Source of the DNA: Galerina marginata
Lineage: Eukaryota > Basidiomycota > Agaricomycetes > Agaricales > Galerinaceae
NCBI GenBank assembly: GCA_023014335.1
Contig: JAECYW010000004.1
Coordinates: 1-64,000 of the forward strand
Direction of reading: 5' to 3'
DNA length: 64,000 nucleotides
Of the stretch, positions 1 to 11,234 are shown in pieces (position 1 is the stretch's first letter; every line of letters begins with the position of its first letter). Both the position numbers and the translations under genes were made by a program. A model generated the notes under the pieces. The model worked only from the letters and a program-made list of their open reading frames with translations. It was not told the DNA's origin and ran no database searches.

Positions 1-1
1 C

Positions 2-277
2 AATGACGCTGAAAACAGCGCCGACGACATCTCGGATGTTGAGGCGGGTCAGCCGACCACGGCACAGCCCAATCTGGGAGGCGAGCGAAACGCCGCGTCT
101 TTTTCACGCGGTGTGATGATTTGTGACGAATCACAAACTGCAGCTGCAGCTCGAAACTGCAGAAACTGCAGATTCTGCAGCTCAACTCTGACGGCACCTA
201 CTGCCAACCTATTTGCAAAGCGCTGTATTTTATCTCCCTGGGGCCTGGCTTATTTCCAACAGCCCGCGATCAACTCA
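2..277 (+). CDS. Possible 3' end of a gene entering from the left edge
   Basis: A frame is open from base 2 to a TGA at 275-277 (about 91 codons) with no in-window start required. It begins with an acidic stretch (NDAENSADDISDVEAG) that looks like a hydrophilic protein tail, then becomes Cys/Ala-rich where it crosses a CTGCAG repeat. The acidic start reads as coding. The second half may be read-through into non-coding repeat, and an exon could end earlier. No family is recognised. The two other forward frames meet stops sooner. Confidence is low because the upstream part is outside the window. Confidence 0.25.
138..180. repeat. Clustered CTGCAG hexamer repeat
   Basis: Five CTGCAG hexamers start at 138, 144, 157, 166 and 175, most inside a repeated 'aaactgcag' context. 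This is a short palindromic minisatellite. It encodes Cys/Ala-rich residues in the frame that crosses it. Confidence 0.7.
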
Positions 278-1480
278 TGACTACTGCCTTAACCTGACTT
301 ATATTTGGCTCTACATATATCAGATTCTCGTTGGTCCTTCATCACCGGCATTTCTATTTCAGTTTGCAACTCCCACTGGGTCCTGTTTCACGTGTACTTT
401 CTCTTAAAAATCCAGCGGTTTATCTACCTTTAGCTCGTTCAGTGATCTGACCACTCCTCTGGCGGTAACTACTTAGAGCACAAACAGGAGAAATTTAAAT
501 GCTAAAAGCTCAGACCTGCCAACGCAAAGAAATATTCTCACCGCAAAGAAATCTGCACCGCCTCGATTGTTCGAAAATCAACGCGTTTTCGCATATTACC
601 TAACAACGGTACTCACGCGTCCAACGGTCAAATCCCAGGGGACTTCGAAGATGCGGATACTTGTGGATGAGCGGCGATGCGATACTTAAATGTGATATAA
701 GCTTCCGAATTTTAAAGTCGGAAAGCAGAACAATCGGCAAACGAAACGTATATAATGTATGTTTTTTGATAGAAAATATCCCGAAAGAACCCATGCACTT
801 TTGGTTCGCTTCAGAGGAAAGCATTACAGCAATAATAGAGCGGTTAATTTAACGACGTTTCGGATGTCCACCTTTGTACAATTCAGTAAAACTACACGAT
901 CAAGAAAAGGCGTACATCAGTACAGTGGAAATGACTCAAGGGTCAGGAGTAGGGTGTAGGCGTACGAGTAGAGCGGGCAACATGTGCATAGATATCGATT
1001 GATATGACTGGAAAGAAGATAAGAACTCCTAACGCACTGGACACAGCAAGGCAGCAAATATCGAGGATGAATTGAAGGACAATTTCGAGACTTGATTTCC
1101 TTTGGCTAGCTAAAGACGGGCGATATATTTGACTAGAGAGCGGAGTCACTAGTCGCTTTGAATGGGAAACAGTCTTTGAGCAGATACTAGTAACAGCAGG
1201 CATCATGGAATCCGAGAAAGTGGCAGACGAATGCTCCGAGGATAGACGGTTTGAACGTGTTGCATTTGCCTAAAGACTCTTGCAAGGATGATGAGAATGG
1301 CGTTAGTAGGTTTGAGAGAGATGTAAGCGATGGAAAGAAAATTCCTGGGAATAGGAGCTGACGAAATGAATCGGAAAGAGAATGTAAACGACGGATTCAA
1401 GGAAAGAGATTAGGAAGGACGTACATTCAGTTTAAAGCACGAGAAGAAAGCTTCTTGTCTCCATTTTAGGAATACAAATT
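278..1480. other. No gene recognised
   Basis: About 1.2 kb with stops in all frames. The minus strand at 943-1400 has two short hydrophobic open stretches, but neither shows a family motif or a convincing exon chain. Confidence 0.4.
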
Positions 1481-3520
1481 CGTCGCAAGGAGGGATAGTT
1501 TCCCGTGAAGTCGAACAGCGTCCAGCAGGAAAGCCGAGGTTAAACGCACAACATCAGATTGCTGTTCAAACAGGCTACGGGCGAAGTGACGAGGCATAAA
1601 AGCTATTCAGCAGCCAGGCACGAGTTCATATAGAAACCAAAGGCAGGAGAGTATGAGGATGTGGCAGGGAATTTTGTGGGAACACAATGACAAGAATGGG
1701 TCGCGGAAAGGAAGTAAGTGGGAAGGAGATGGAACGCATAAAGTGGAGAGCGAGTCCCTGAGGAACAGGAAGTGTGCCACGATTTTTAGCACATGGACAC
1801 CAAGTGACATCGCAAGGGCTGGATAGATCGTAGAGGCAATCCATGCACTGGGCTACGCTCTCGGTAAGTTGGTTGCGCCCAAGAGAGGAGGGAAGCAAGA
1901 AGGGTTTCGAGATAAGATTGAGACTGGCAATCATCGTGTGAATCCGAATCCGGTGAGATCTGATCGGCTCGGTCCTCGGCATCGCCGCATCGTGGGGCAA
2001 AACTGCACAGTCGCGTTGACAGGCCGAATTTTGTCATCAACATGAACGTCTATCAACGTCCGCCTCTACTCAGTAAAGGTATGTATGTGTATCTTCTTAA
2101 TTTCCTTCGTTCCTTGTAAGATAGTTAACGGTCGTATAGTCTATCTAGACTCTGGAGCAGCAGACGCATCGACGGCCTACAGACCCGAACTTTCTCACTC
2201 GGTGCGCGATTTCCCGGTTCTCCCCCTCTTCTTCGACTTACCGACCGGTGTTCGTCACAGCCCCCACTTCCAGCACTACGTGGCTGAATTAAGTTTCTAA
2301 AGGTCCAACAGAGCATCGGAGATTGTCAAGGTACGCCCCTTAATATTCAGTGGTTCATTCACTCGCTCATTCGCTGTTGACAGTGTTGGTGATCTAGAAT
2401 TACCTTCGATGAGCTTGACCACATCTCTGTGGAAATCATCGCTCACGTCGCATCGCCCTCATTAGCTTGGACCGCCTATATAGCACCGAAAACTTCAAGG
2501 TATGGCCCGACATCCATTACGGTTGTCCCTCGGCTCCTAATTCTATTCTCCTTTCAGCTACCACTCTGGCTCTAGAAGTACCGCTCAACATGCGCCGTCG
2601 TTCCCGTCTGTTGCCCCGCCAGCACAGCTGCATCTGCATCTTCCTTCGGCGCGTGGTTGCTTGTCCAGCATCTAATCGTAAGCGGGCGGCTCTATGGCTC
2701 GAACTCGGAGGCTGGTGTCCTTCCTATTGTCGGTGGATCGTGCCTGCTTGCAGTTTGGGAGTGATATGGCTCGCCTCTTCGTTACCTCGTCTTGGTGTCG
2801 TTGGAGCTATGGCATCTTCGAACGTCGACATCTGTGGTGATGGGTCATGGAGTGGGCGCGAGCTGCGACGAGGAATTTGGACTTGGCTCAAGATCTCCCT
2901 GCCAAAAATTGACCGAGTTTTGGTTGGATAGGTTCGTCTTCCTTTCACTCTTATCTCTCCCATGCACTCACTCGTAACGTGTAGAATTCCTGGTCGGAGT
3001 TACCTATGACGTGTCTATGAAAACCGTCACTTCTGTCACCCTGACCTACCTAAAGACCGAATGTTTGACGGTAAGCCCGTATACTCCACGTTTGTCCTGT
3101 AGTCTCTAATCCGTTCCCTTTCCAGGTCCAAAACCCGCAGCACGAGCATCACGCCTCAACACTGCAGTTACTCGTTCGTCATCCTGCTTTCCCGCAGCGT
3201 CTCACTACTTTGAGCGTCGTTCCCAGCAGGTGGTCTAGCTAGGCTCATGTATGTTCCTTTCTCTTATCATATCTCAGTCCTAACGAAAAACTGACCCTCG
3301 ATGCTGTTGTAGATTCCGCGATGCCCTCGACGCGAACTCGTATGATGTAGGCTGGCGAACTCCTGATCAGGTTGGAGTTGCAGCCTCTCCCGACTCCGAT
3401 TCTCAACTATCGATTGTAGGACGTCTAGATTGGTGGCGGTCAGGGATGTGGGGGGCATATGTTGGCTAAGGCGAGGACATCGGACTGGTCCAGGATTCCC
3501 CGCCATTACTACATACCTCT
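1480..3520. repeat. Diverged duplication block, copy 1 (with exon-like units)
   Basis: This block aligns by eye with 5600-7460 in the same order and orientation. Matching landmarks include 'ggctacgctctcgg' near 1850 against 'ggttacgctctcgg' near 6177, 'acgtcgacatctgtggtgatggg' near 2822 against a near-identical stretch at 6855, and 'tacctatgacgtgtctatga' at 3000 against 7050. On the plus strand it carries intron-like pieces: donor gtaagcccgtatac near 3072 with acceptor ccctttccag near 3125, and gtatgttcc near 3249 with acceptor ttgtag at 3312. A short conserved peptide pattern (IALISL..LYSTENFK, then VTSVTLTYLKTECLT) precedes donors at about 2500 and 3072. On the minus strand both copies encode a pattern like QL.ESV..C.D.L.DL...CD.T.CP. 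This is probably the remains of a multi-exon gene made of repeated exons. No family was identified. Confidence 0.55.
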
Positions 3521-5599
3521 GTTGGGATATCGTCAGGGCTTTTGGTGTTGATGGTTATTTGCTGGTTCGTTTTTCTTTTACTTCACTTCTGCTGTTGACC
3601 TGACTTACTATTCCCAAAAGAGTTATCCTACTTCTTAACATCTAACTCCGTCGGAAGCGAGACGGTCACTATATCAGGACATCCGATCCATAAGATTAGC
3701 CATCTCGCTCGTGTATGCAACGTGTATGTCCTCTTTAATATCTCATTCAAACAAAAGGCTAACGTTCAATATTATTGTTGTAGATTCCATGGTGGCTTCA
3801 ACACGAATGATATGGCCACGCGCACTGTCGCTCGGTGACCGACGACGGTCCGTACCTCTAAATACTTAATTTATTATTATTCTAACGAACGTCGTTAGAG
3901 CATTTGTGATTATTTTGGTTCATTTCTATATTGACCTTACTGTCGATGTTATACCGACAAAGAATGAGCAGTCGCGTCGATTTAGGCTGAATCACCGTGG
4001 CTCTCTATTCAACACGAAGTCAGCCCGAACATTGTGCGGTCCTCCTCTGTGAGCCTCAGCTATCTGTTCGTTGATTTCTGTTTCCCTGTACCTTGTTCAC
4101 CTGGTAATCGGTGTCCTTCCAGACGACCTGAGTATTCTAATCTGAAATGGCACGAACTGGCGAACCATCGGCCACTGATTGTTGACCATGTCGGTACGAA
4201 AATCAATCCCTTTCAATCCCCTCATCCTGACGTAAGTACTGTAGCCCGCTAATACGTGCGTCGTGCATAGTCTCCTTTTCATTTTATCACCACGTTTGCC
4301 CATTTCATAAGGTTTTTCAATACCTCTTTCAGCGAGACAATGAAGAATCGAGAGCATCGCTTCGGCTCGTTGCCCTTCCCCTGGGTGCTCCGACGATGCA
4401 ATTCATGACTACCTCTGCTGGAACTGACGGAAGTTCTGACGTCAGTTTTGCCTCTCAAGGGATGTGAGCTGGCGTGCGAGGACGTGGGCTGGAGTAACGG
4501 ACGAGCGGATCAGTAATTCAACGTACTATTATATCGTCTACCTATTTTTGTTCTGACTATTTCTTGACCAGTGCAGCCGTTATGAGCAACGTTGAAAAGG
4601 TTTTCAGAAAAAGAATGGCGTTCGGCTCTGCTATGGAGTTGGAGGTCATCTTTAGCCTGAATTGGAATTACCCATCTGTCAGGATTGCGACAGCCAAAGC
4701 GTATTATATGCGAGTCAAAGACGATTCAACGTACCTTATTCAACCTGAATACACACCGATTACGATACTTTCTAAGAAACTATTTCTCAGATGAAGTGCT
4801 CACCATGCTCGAGTGTGTCGTTGGCGTTTTTCTTGTGTTTTCAGGGAACACGGCCGCCCCAGCCTTATGTTAATAAATTCACGCTCTTTTGTTTACCAAC
4901 CCTTTCGTTTAGGTGAGGTAACATAGGAATCACGACCTTTACCTTATCATCCCGACCCCAATGGGTAGAGGTACGGCTCCTTTGACGCTGGCGATTGGTA
5001 ATATCGAACATTTGCTCGTTTAGGTCCGGCTGCAGTACTAATACTCGAGTATACTTGCCCTGGCCGTCTTCGACTAGAAAGTGTAGCAGTCGATCGATGA
5101 ACTCAACTTGCAGGCTATTTTTGTGTCGATTGATCCAATATTTCTTTTTCTTGGACTGAACGATATGAATCAATTTTCATTGCAATTGGACCCGCTCTGC
5201 ATGCCCAACGCGAGTGAAAGAGGCACGGCTGGTAGCGATCATTCCTTATGTTTTATCAGAAGAGGCATTTTATTTTACAGGCATAAAACGATCAAAGTAA
5301 CGTCCCAGTTCTGCCGCTGAACTTCCTCAGCAGAACCATCATCTGATTTTGACTTGAGGGCGGCGTTCACTCGTCACTTCACATGGGAAATGAATAAAAA
5401 ACAAGGACAAAACGCGAGAGTGGCGGAAGAAACTCACAGGCGCGATGTTATGGGTAATAATTGAACGTGAGTCAATTTTTTGCGGGGAAAGGAGGATTTA
5501 ATCGGGTTACCATTTCCTGACATTGCATAGACCCGCGCTAAAGGCATTGGAAGAGATGTAGCCGACAGAGCGGAACGCCTGGTCGTATTTCCAGGCGTT
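3521..5599. other. Spacer with a further exon-like unit and one small ORF
   Basis: Around 3725-3835 lies another intron-exon unit like those at 3249 and 7306: donor gtatgtcc, branch-like 'gctaacg', acceptor ttgtag at 3783, then an exon starting F-H-G-G-F-N-T-N. A minus-strand ORF at 4865-5173 (102 aa, containing FIDRLLHFLVEDGQGKY) has a protein-like composition but no recognised family. Nothing else could be supported. Confidence 0.35.
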
Positions 5600-7460
5600 G
5601 GCGAGTAACCTGCTTCATTTTAGTAGGTTACGTTTGCTGTTACCCAGGAGCCGATACATAAGTTGCAAAATGTTTCGGAAAGAGACTGAAAACGATGAGC
5701 AAGTCGGGTACAAAAGGTAACCGGGAAAAGGCGTACAATCCGTCAAGCCAAGATTAGGAGCAACCTGTCTCTCTTCTCCGTATAAAGTTTGAGTGTACAG
5801 CTTATTTCCACGGTGAATAGTTTTCTGCGAAAGCGAACAAGTTTCGGTGGGACAGCCGATGTTATATCCGACTGCTCTCCAGCAGTCTAAGGCAAAACGG
5901 TGAGGCATGAGCGTTACGGTGAGTACTACGTCCAGCATCAAGCGCAAGAGAGCCAAGTTTAGGCATATGGCAAGGAGATTGTAGGGAAACGAAGCCAGAT
6001 GAAACCAAGTAAGCAGTGGGAAGGACCGATGGGGCAAGTAGGAAACGCATCAGCAGATGGAGAGCGGGTCCCAAAGTGGATGATGCCTCAGGCTTACTAG
6101 CGAAAACGATCTTCACCAAATGGACACCCAGTGGTATCGCAGAGGTTGAACAGATCGTTAAGGAAATCCACGCAGTGGGTTACGCTCTCGGAAAGTTGGA
6201 TGCGCCCATGAGAGGAAGAGGCAAGATGGTTATTGAGATAAGATTGCGATACGATATAATTACCGTGGGAAATATGTAGTTAAAATTGCCTCGGCTCGCT
6301 CTTCGGCATTGCCTAAACTGTACAGTCGATGCCTCCTTTCATCAACGTTCGTCTTCCGGTCTCTACTACGTCAATGCCGCCTAGCTCTCGTGTTGTCAGT
6401 CGCGGTGCTCTTCGTTCATTCTTTGAATCTGAGGGTAGTTGACATCAACCTGGCTAGCTTCTGGAAGGCAGACGCGTCTTTCTGAAAACACGGACCATTT
6501 CGCGAGTTCTACGCGTCTGAAGGCGCGATCATTCTCCTTCTCTGTGTGCGATTTCCTGTTTCCTCCATCTTTCGACCTTTCTGGTCGTTCCCGCAGCTTT
6601 TATTCCCGCAAGACGCTTCTCGATAACCCCGTAGGGTCTTTGCCGTTGGTGCACATGGTGCCTTGCTCCTAGTTGCGACGTATCTGTGAAGATCATAGCC
6701 CTCATCAGCTTGCCATGCCTGAATACAGAGTACCAACCTTTTGAAAGTAAGTTCACATATTCATCACGCCTGTCTTGTAATGCTCTTCCCCTTCCAGGTC
6801 CGGGTCACGCAGTTCAAGTACCGTTCAGCCTTACGCCTCCCAGCCTGCACGGCTTGCTCTAACGTCGACATCAGTGGTGATGGGTGGAAGTGGGCACGAG
6901 TTGCGGCCAGGAATTTGGACTTGGCCCAAGATGATTTGTCGTTATAACCTCGCTGCGACATATTGGCCGAGTTTCGGCTGGATAGGTTCGTTTTCCCCTC
7001 ACTTTTACCTTCGCTATTGGACGCACGTGTAATGTATAGAATTCCTGGGATGTGCTACCTATGACGTGTCTATGAAGACCGTCACTTCTGTCAGTCTTAC
7101 CTGCCTAAACACCGAACGTTTGAAGGTAAGCCCGTATACTCCATGTTCGTCTTTTAGTTTTCTAATCCCTTTCCCTTTCCAGGTCCAAAACCCGCAGCAC
7201 GAGCATTCCGCCTCACCAGTGCAGTTTCTCTTTCGGCATCCTGCTTTCGCGCAGCGTCCGACTCCTTTAGCGTTGTCGCCGGCAAGTGGTCCAGCCAGGC
7301 TCGTGTATGTTACTGTCTCTTATGCCTAACGAAATCTTACCCTCGACGTTGCTGTAGCTTCCTTGACGGCTTCGACTCGAACTCGTGTAGTGTGGGCAGG
7401 CGATGCCCTGCTGGAGTTGGATTTGCGGCGTGTTCGACTCCACTTTCTATCGTCATTTGG
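5600..7460. repeat. Diverged duplication block, copy 2 (with exon-like units)
   Basis: This is the second copy of the 1480-3520 block, same orientation, roughly 75-85% identical over the best stretches by eye. It keeps the intron-like signals: gtaagcccgtatac near 7126 with acceptor ccctttccag near 7182, and gtatgttac near 7306 with acceptor gctgtag at 7359. Flanking peptides are similar to copy 1: KIIALISLPCLNTE near 6693, VTSVSLTCLNTERLK near 7086, VQNPQHEHSASP after the acceptor, and FLDGFDSNSCSVG after the second acceptor. Conservation of peptide and splice sites across diverged copies argues that these were once coding exons. Stops and frame breaks make a working gene doubtful. Confidence 0.55.
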
Positions 7461-7620
7461 AAGGAAAATATCGTCAGGGTTCGTCTTTCCTGAGCATATC
7501 ACTTTTTACCTTTGCTGTTACTGACTCGCAACAGGTGGAATCCCTAGGGGATTCAACCGAGTTTCTTAGGCTCGACGTCCAACTTATATGGTATCGTCGC
7601 TGTGAAACCCTATGCCCATT

Positions 7621-7749
7621 TCTCTTTTCGTTTACAAACATTGACCCCTGATATCGCCGTAGATTCCCATAACGACTTCGACACGAAACGATACGCGCAG
7701 GTGCGATGCAGTGTGGTGTTGACCGGGTTGGTAACATGCCTCTATGTAC
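7621..7749 (+). repeat. 129-bp direct repeat, unit 1
   Basis: Aligned without gaps to 7876-8004. I count 17 mismatches in 129 bases (about 87% identity). It starts 'tctcttttcgtttacaaaca' and contains an acceptor-like 'gccgtag' followed by 'attcccataacgacttcgac'. The same acceptor-plus-exon motif is seen at 3312, 3783 and 7359. Confidence 0.9.
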
Positions 7750-7875
7750 TCTATTCATTTCCGTTCTGACGGTTTCTGGACGGGCAGGACCTGGCTGAGC
7801 AAACTAACTTCCTCGTCAACATCTGCGAAGCTTGATGCTGCGGTCTTTCTTGCTTTAGACTCGCGTACGCTCATT

Positions 7876-8004
7876 TCTCTTTTCGTTTACAAACAGTGAC
7901 GCCCAATATCGCTGTAGATTCCCATAACAAGTTCGACACGAAACGATACGCCCAGGTGCGCCGCAGTTGGGTGGCGACCGGGTTGGTAATGTGCCTCTAG
8001 GTAC
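7876..8004 (+). repeat. 129-bp direct repeat, unit 2
   Basis: Second unit of the pair, offset 255 bp from unit 1. It carries the same acceptor-like 'gctgtag' and 'attcccataacaagttcgac' exon start. The higher identity than in the 1.5/5.6 kb blocks means this is a younger duplication. Confidence 0.9.
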
Positions 8005-8599
8005 GCTTATTATAACACATCTGAGTCTATACACAGATGCGAGGCCGTTTGGGACTTAGCGACGCAGCGGGCGCTAGCTGCCGGGTTTTCTTATCTGATA
8101 TGCCTTATACACAATGGTGTCTTATTTGGTTCTCACGTCTGGGTCAAACATCTATCGGTTTGACTGCCCTTCCCGTCTTCATCATCATTATGCCCGTCGA
8201 CGAGAGCCACCAAGCCGCTTTCTCTACTCGACCTTTCCAACTCGCTCATTATTGACCTAACCTCCTCCAAAACCGACCTTGGTTGCTTTTCTGAATCATC
8301 TTGAAACTTGTGCCCACCTTAGCCTCTCAGCGACCCTTTGGTCGGCTCTTCCGTCCTTCATGTTTTCTTTAGATGATAGGTAGGTCTCAGGTACGAGCTA
8401 TGGCTGGCGCGAATGCTGAATACGCTTTTCTTCTCCTTCTTGTAGCATTGCTCTCCTTAACTTTCCCCGTTGAAAGGGAGGGTTGTTACGGCTACAACAT
8501 TGATCAATCAGCCCCGCACCGAAGGTACACGACTGCTGCCTCTGCTTCAGGTTCAGTGAGGGAGTTGACCATCTTACACCATCAATAGCCAATGCTCGT
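8005..8599. other. No gene recognised
   Basis: Short open stretches only (for example 8037-8255 plus, 8398-8592 minus). No splice-consistent coding chain or family motif was found. Confidence 0.35.
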
Positions 8600-10000
8600 T
8601 AGCGTTCACCCGCCTTCCCCATCCCGTTATCCCTTTGGTCGTGGATGAAAAAGTCGTCTCCATAACCCGACCAACCTTGCTAGCCTCTTCCTTGCCGCCA
8701 CACCCTTGCCGTCCGATGATGAATCGACGACTATCTACCCGACATCATTGTTCTAACCGTCACTGTCTTCGTGTTATCACAATCGCCCGCGCTCGGCACT
8801 ATCGACAGTACAAGCACTGCCCCGAACACGCCGATCGAATTCGACTTCTGTGCAGATATCGACACATAGGAACGAGAAGACGGGCAGCGAGGTTGGCTGG
8901 ATAGCCGTAGCCCGCCCCGACGAGTAGAAGGAACGCCGAGGAAAGTTGTTGAATAAAAGGTACCCCAGACCCGGCGCATCCACCCCTCCATCGTCCCTTC
9001 TTCCCTCCAACGCCCCTGCCCCTGCCCCCGCCCCTGCTCCTCGCCTGACCTGCATAAAAACACACGGTCGAAACAACGGCACCTCGAGTACGCGCATCAA
9101 GCTTCAGCGTTTCAACCTCGGAACTCGCTTCGACGGGTCGACTTCAACCTCAACTTCAACCTCGTTTGCGTCCTCTTCCCGTCATCTCCGACGACGCTCC
9201 TGCCTCTATCGGACGAGCAGCAGCAGCAGCTGGTGATACTCCTTTCGCCCGCGCTCAGCGCCCAGCTTCTGCCCACTGTACGCCCACTGTACGCCCACCT
9301 CCTCCTCGACGTGCCAACCTGCCCGCCCTACTTGGTAAACGACTCGGATGCGGTATTTGGGAGTTTTGATGGGCACCGCTGGCCTGGTCTTTAGGCTCAT
9401 GTCTCCTTGTGTTCGCTCAGTGAACTGGATCGGAGGGATGGAAGGATGGAGGGGGTGAGGGACGTTGCTGGTGCTGCGGGCGGTGCTCCTGGTGCGGGAG
9501 CTGGTACCGCTGATGCTGCTGGGGTGCTGGTACTGTTGGTGAGGACGCTCGCGAGAGAGCTCGTGCTGCTGAGGCGGAAGTTTTTGCTGGTGCAGAAGCT
9601 CGCGCTTCTGGAGGTGCTGCTGCTGCTGGGGCGGCGCGGGTCGGATGCAAGTGGGCACGCAGGGATCGTACGTCGCGAGCGTTGGCGATATGAGCACGGT
9701 GGACAGGAGGAAGGCGGTGCTGCTGCTGCCCGGGCCGCTGGTGACGTTTGGAATGCGGAAGAGAGGGAGGATAGATGCTGGTACTGAGGCGGGGCGGGGC
9801 GTGGTGGTTGGAAGCACAGGCGAGATAGTCCAGGAGCACTTATCCATCGGTAGTGCGCAGCTGGACTTGTCCGTCCTTCTTGCACCTGCACTTGCACCTT
9901 CATCTACGCCCAGCCTCGAGGTTCCGATCAACATCCACATTGGCATCACACGAATCTGAACACGAACTCGAACCCATCACGCAAAGACGCGATGTCCAAC
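8600..10000. repeat. GC-rich low-complexity block, copy 1
   Basis: Pro/Ala/Ser/Gln-type composition on both strands, with overlapping long frames in several phases. These include a 247-aa minus-strand frame at 9206-9949 with a Gln-rich run. It resembles 20230-21060 in order. Examples are 'gttatcacaatcgcccgc' near 8773 against 'gttatcacgactgcccgc' near 20340, 'cgcccgcgctcagcgcccag' near 9246 against a matching stretch near 20627, and a shared 'gaggatag' tract near 9768 and 20902. Small internal repeats occur: 'gcccactgtac' twice near 9268 and 'acttcaacctca' twice near 9145. The long frames are best explained by composition, not by a gene. Confidence 0.45.
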
Positions 10001-10311
10001 AATGCCGCCTCCCGTCACACCTCTTTACTTCTTTCCCTTCCCGCCCTCTCAACGCCCCGGGAACTTCTGAATCCACGAACCTGGAAAACTTCTAACGCTC
10101 CCTTCGACTGGTCCGCCTTGTGCTCCTATCCATCCTCGTCTACATTGTCTGATGAGGATACAAAATTTCATGGATTTGGGGTGTGCGTCTTCGTCTTTGG
10201 TGCTGCCCTATTCGTACTGCAGCTGGATATCGGGCGTTGGGCGTGTAAAGAAGACAGAGAGTGGAGAGAAACAGAGGATTGGTTTTTCGGGCTTCGTACG
10301 GCCTTGACTTG

Positions 10312-10335
10312 GACGCAGACGCAGACGCAGACGAT
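10312..10335. repeat. GACGCA microsatellite
   Basis: Hexanucleotide GACGCA repeated three to four times, the last copy imperfect. Confidence 0.7.
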
Positions 10336-10379
10336 CTCAAGCCTCAGTTCCGATGAGTGTGGTCGCTTAAAATGACGTA

Positions 10380-11234
10380 CACCCAATGCTTCTCCGTCAG
10401 TCTGGGCAGCTCTTGTGCCAGCATTTCGAGCAGCAGCCGGGCGACGTCGCCGCTGTTGCGTTTCTCATCGGATGGTATTGCCTGCACGCTTACGTTTACG
10501 CGTATGTTACTTTCATACTTACCAAGATAATTTGACTGACGAGAACGAAGAGCTGTTGATTGGAATTGACGATGGTGACGGTGGGCTTACCGGCGTTTTC
10601 TTGAACATCGGTTCTTATGGTTGTGAGCTGGCTGCCTTGATAACGCCAGCAAGTAGCACCATCAGCAGATTCCAGAAAGCCGGACCCGTTTGTCCACCCT
10701 GCACCTACGAACTCGAGGAACTATTTTGCTCAGATCACGGCCGCGATAGATTTTGCCTTCCTGGGCCCATTCCTTTATCGATTCGTCGGCGTGCTTGATC
10801 AATGGCACTATGCACCTTCGTCTACTTTCGTCCGTCTCTAGAAACAGCGGGTGGGCTGCTGTTGGACTTTGGAAGTTATACATGTGTCTTCCTGCCAGCC
10901 ACCATGCCCTTTCTGCCAACTTTTCGAACTCACGATACGATTCCTATGGCTCTTTTTCGGTGGCGGTCACGATATGCGTTTTCCCGCTCAGCCTCAAGCT
11001 AACAGATAGTATGCTTCCCGTCAATAATAATACAATTTCTTCTTGTTGCTCGTAGCACGCGCACTGCATATGAGCCACGTTGTGTCGGTGGTATTCAAGT
11101 CGCGTGTTTAATGCGTGTACTAAAATGGGATGGCGGCTATGCCGCGGTCGTACGATCTTCTGGTTCATATTCCTTCAGAATCAGAATCCTCACAGCAACG
11201 CTGCCTTGACGAAGTATTCGTCTTTGTATTGTCT
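10380..11234. other. Upstream region of the F-box gene
   Basis: No supported gene. A frame continuous with the F-box gene is open from an ATG at 11130, so the protein may start up to 35 residues earlier than annotated. The minus strand at 10662-10919 has an 85-codon frame without recognised motifs. Confidence 0.35.

Noticed and set aside
9206..9949. 247-codon minus-strand frame, longest in the first 11 kb
   Set aside because: Gln/Pro/Ser-rich, overlaps comparably long frames in other phases and lies in a GC-rich low-complexity repeat. No motif, no intron signals in phase.
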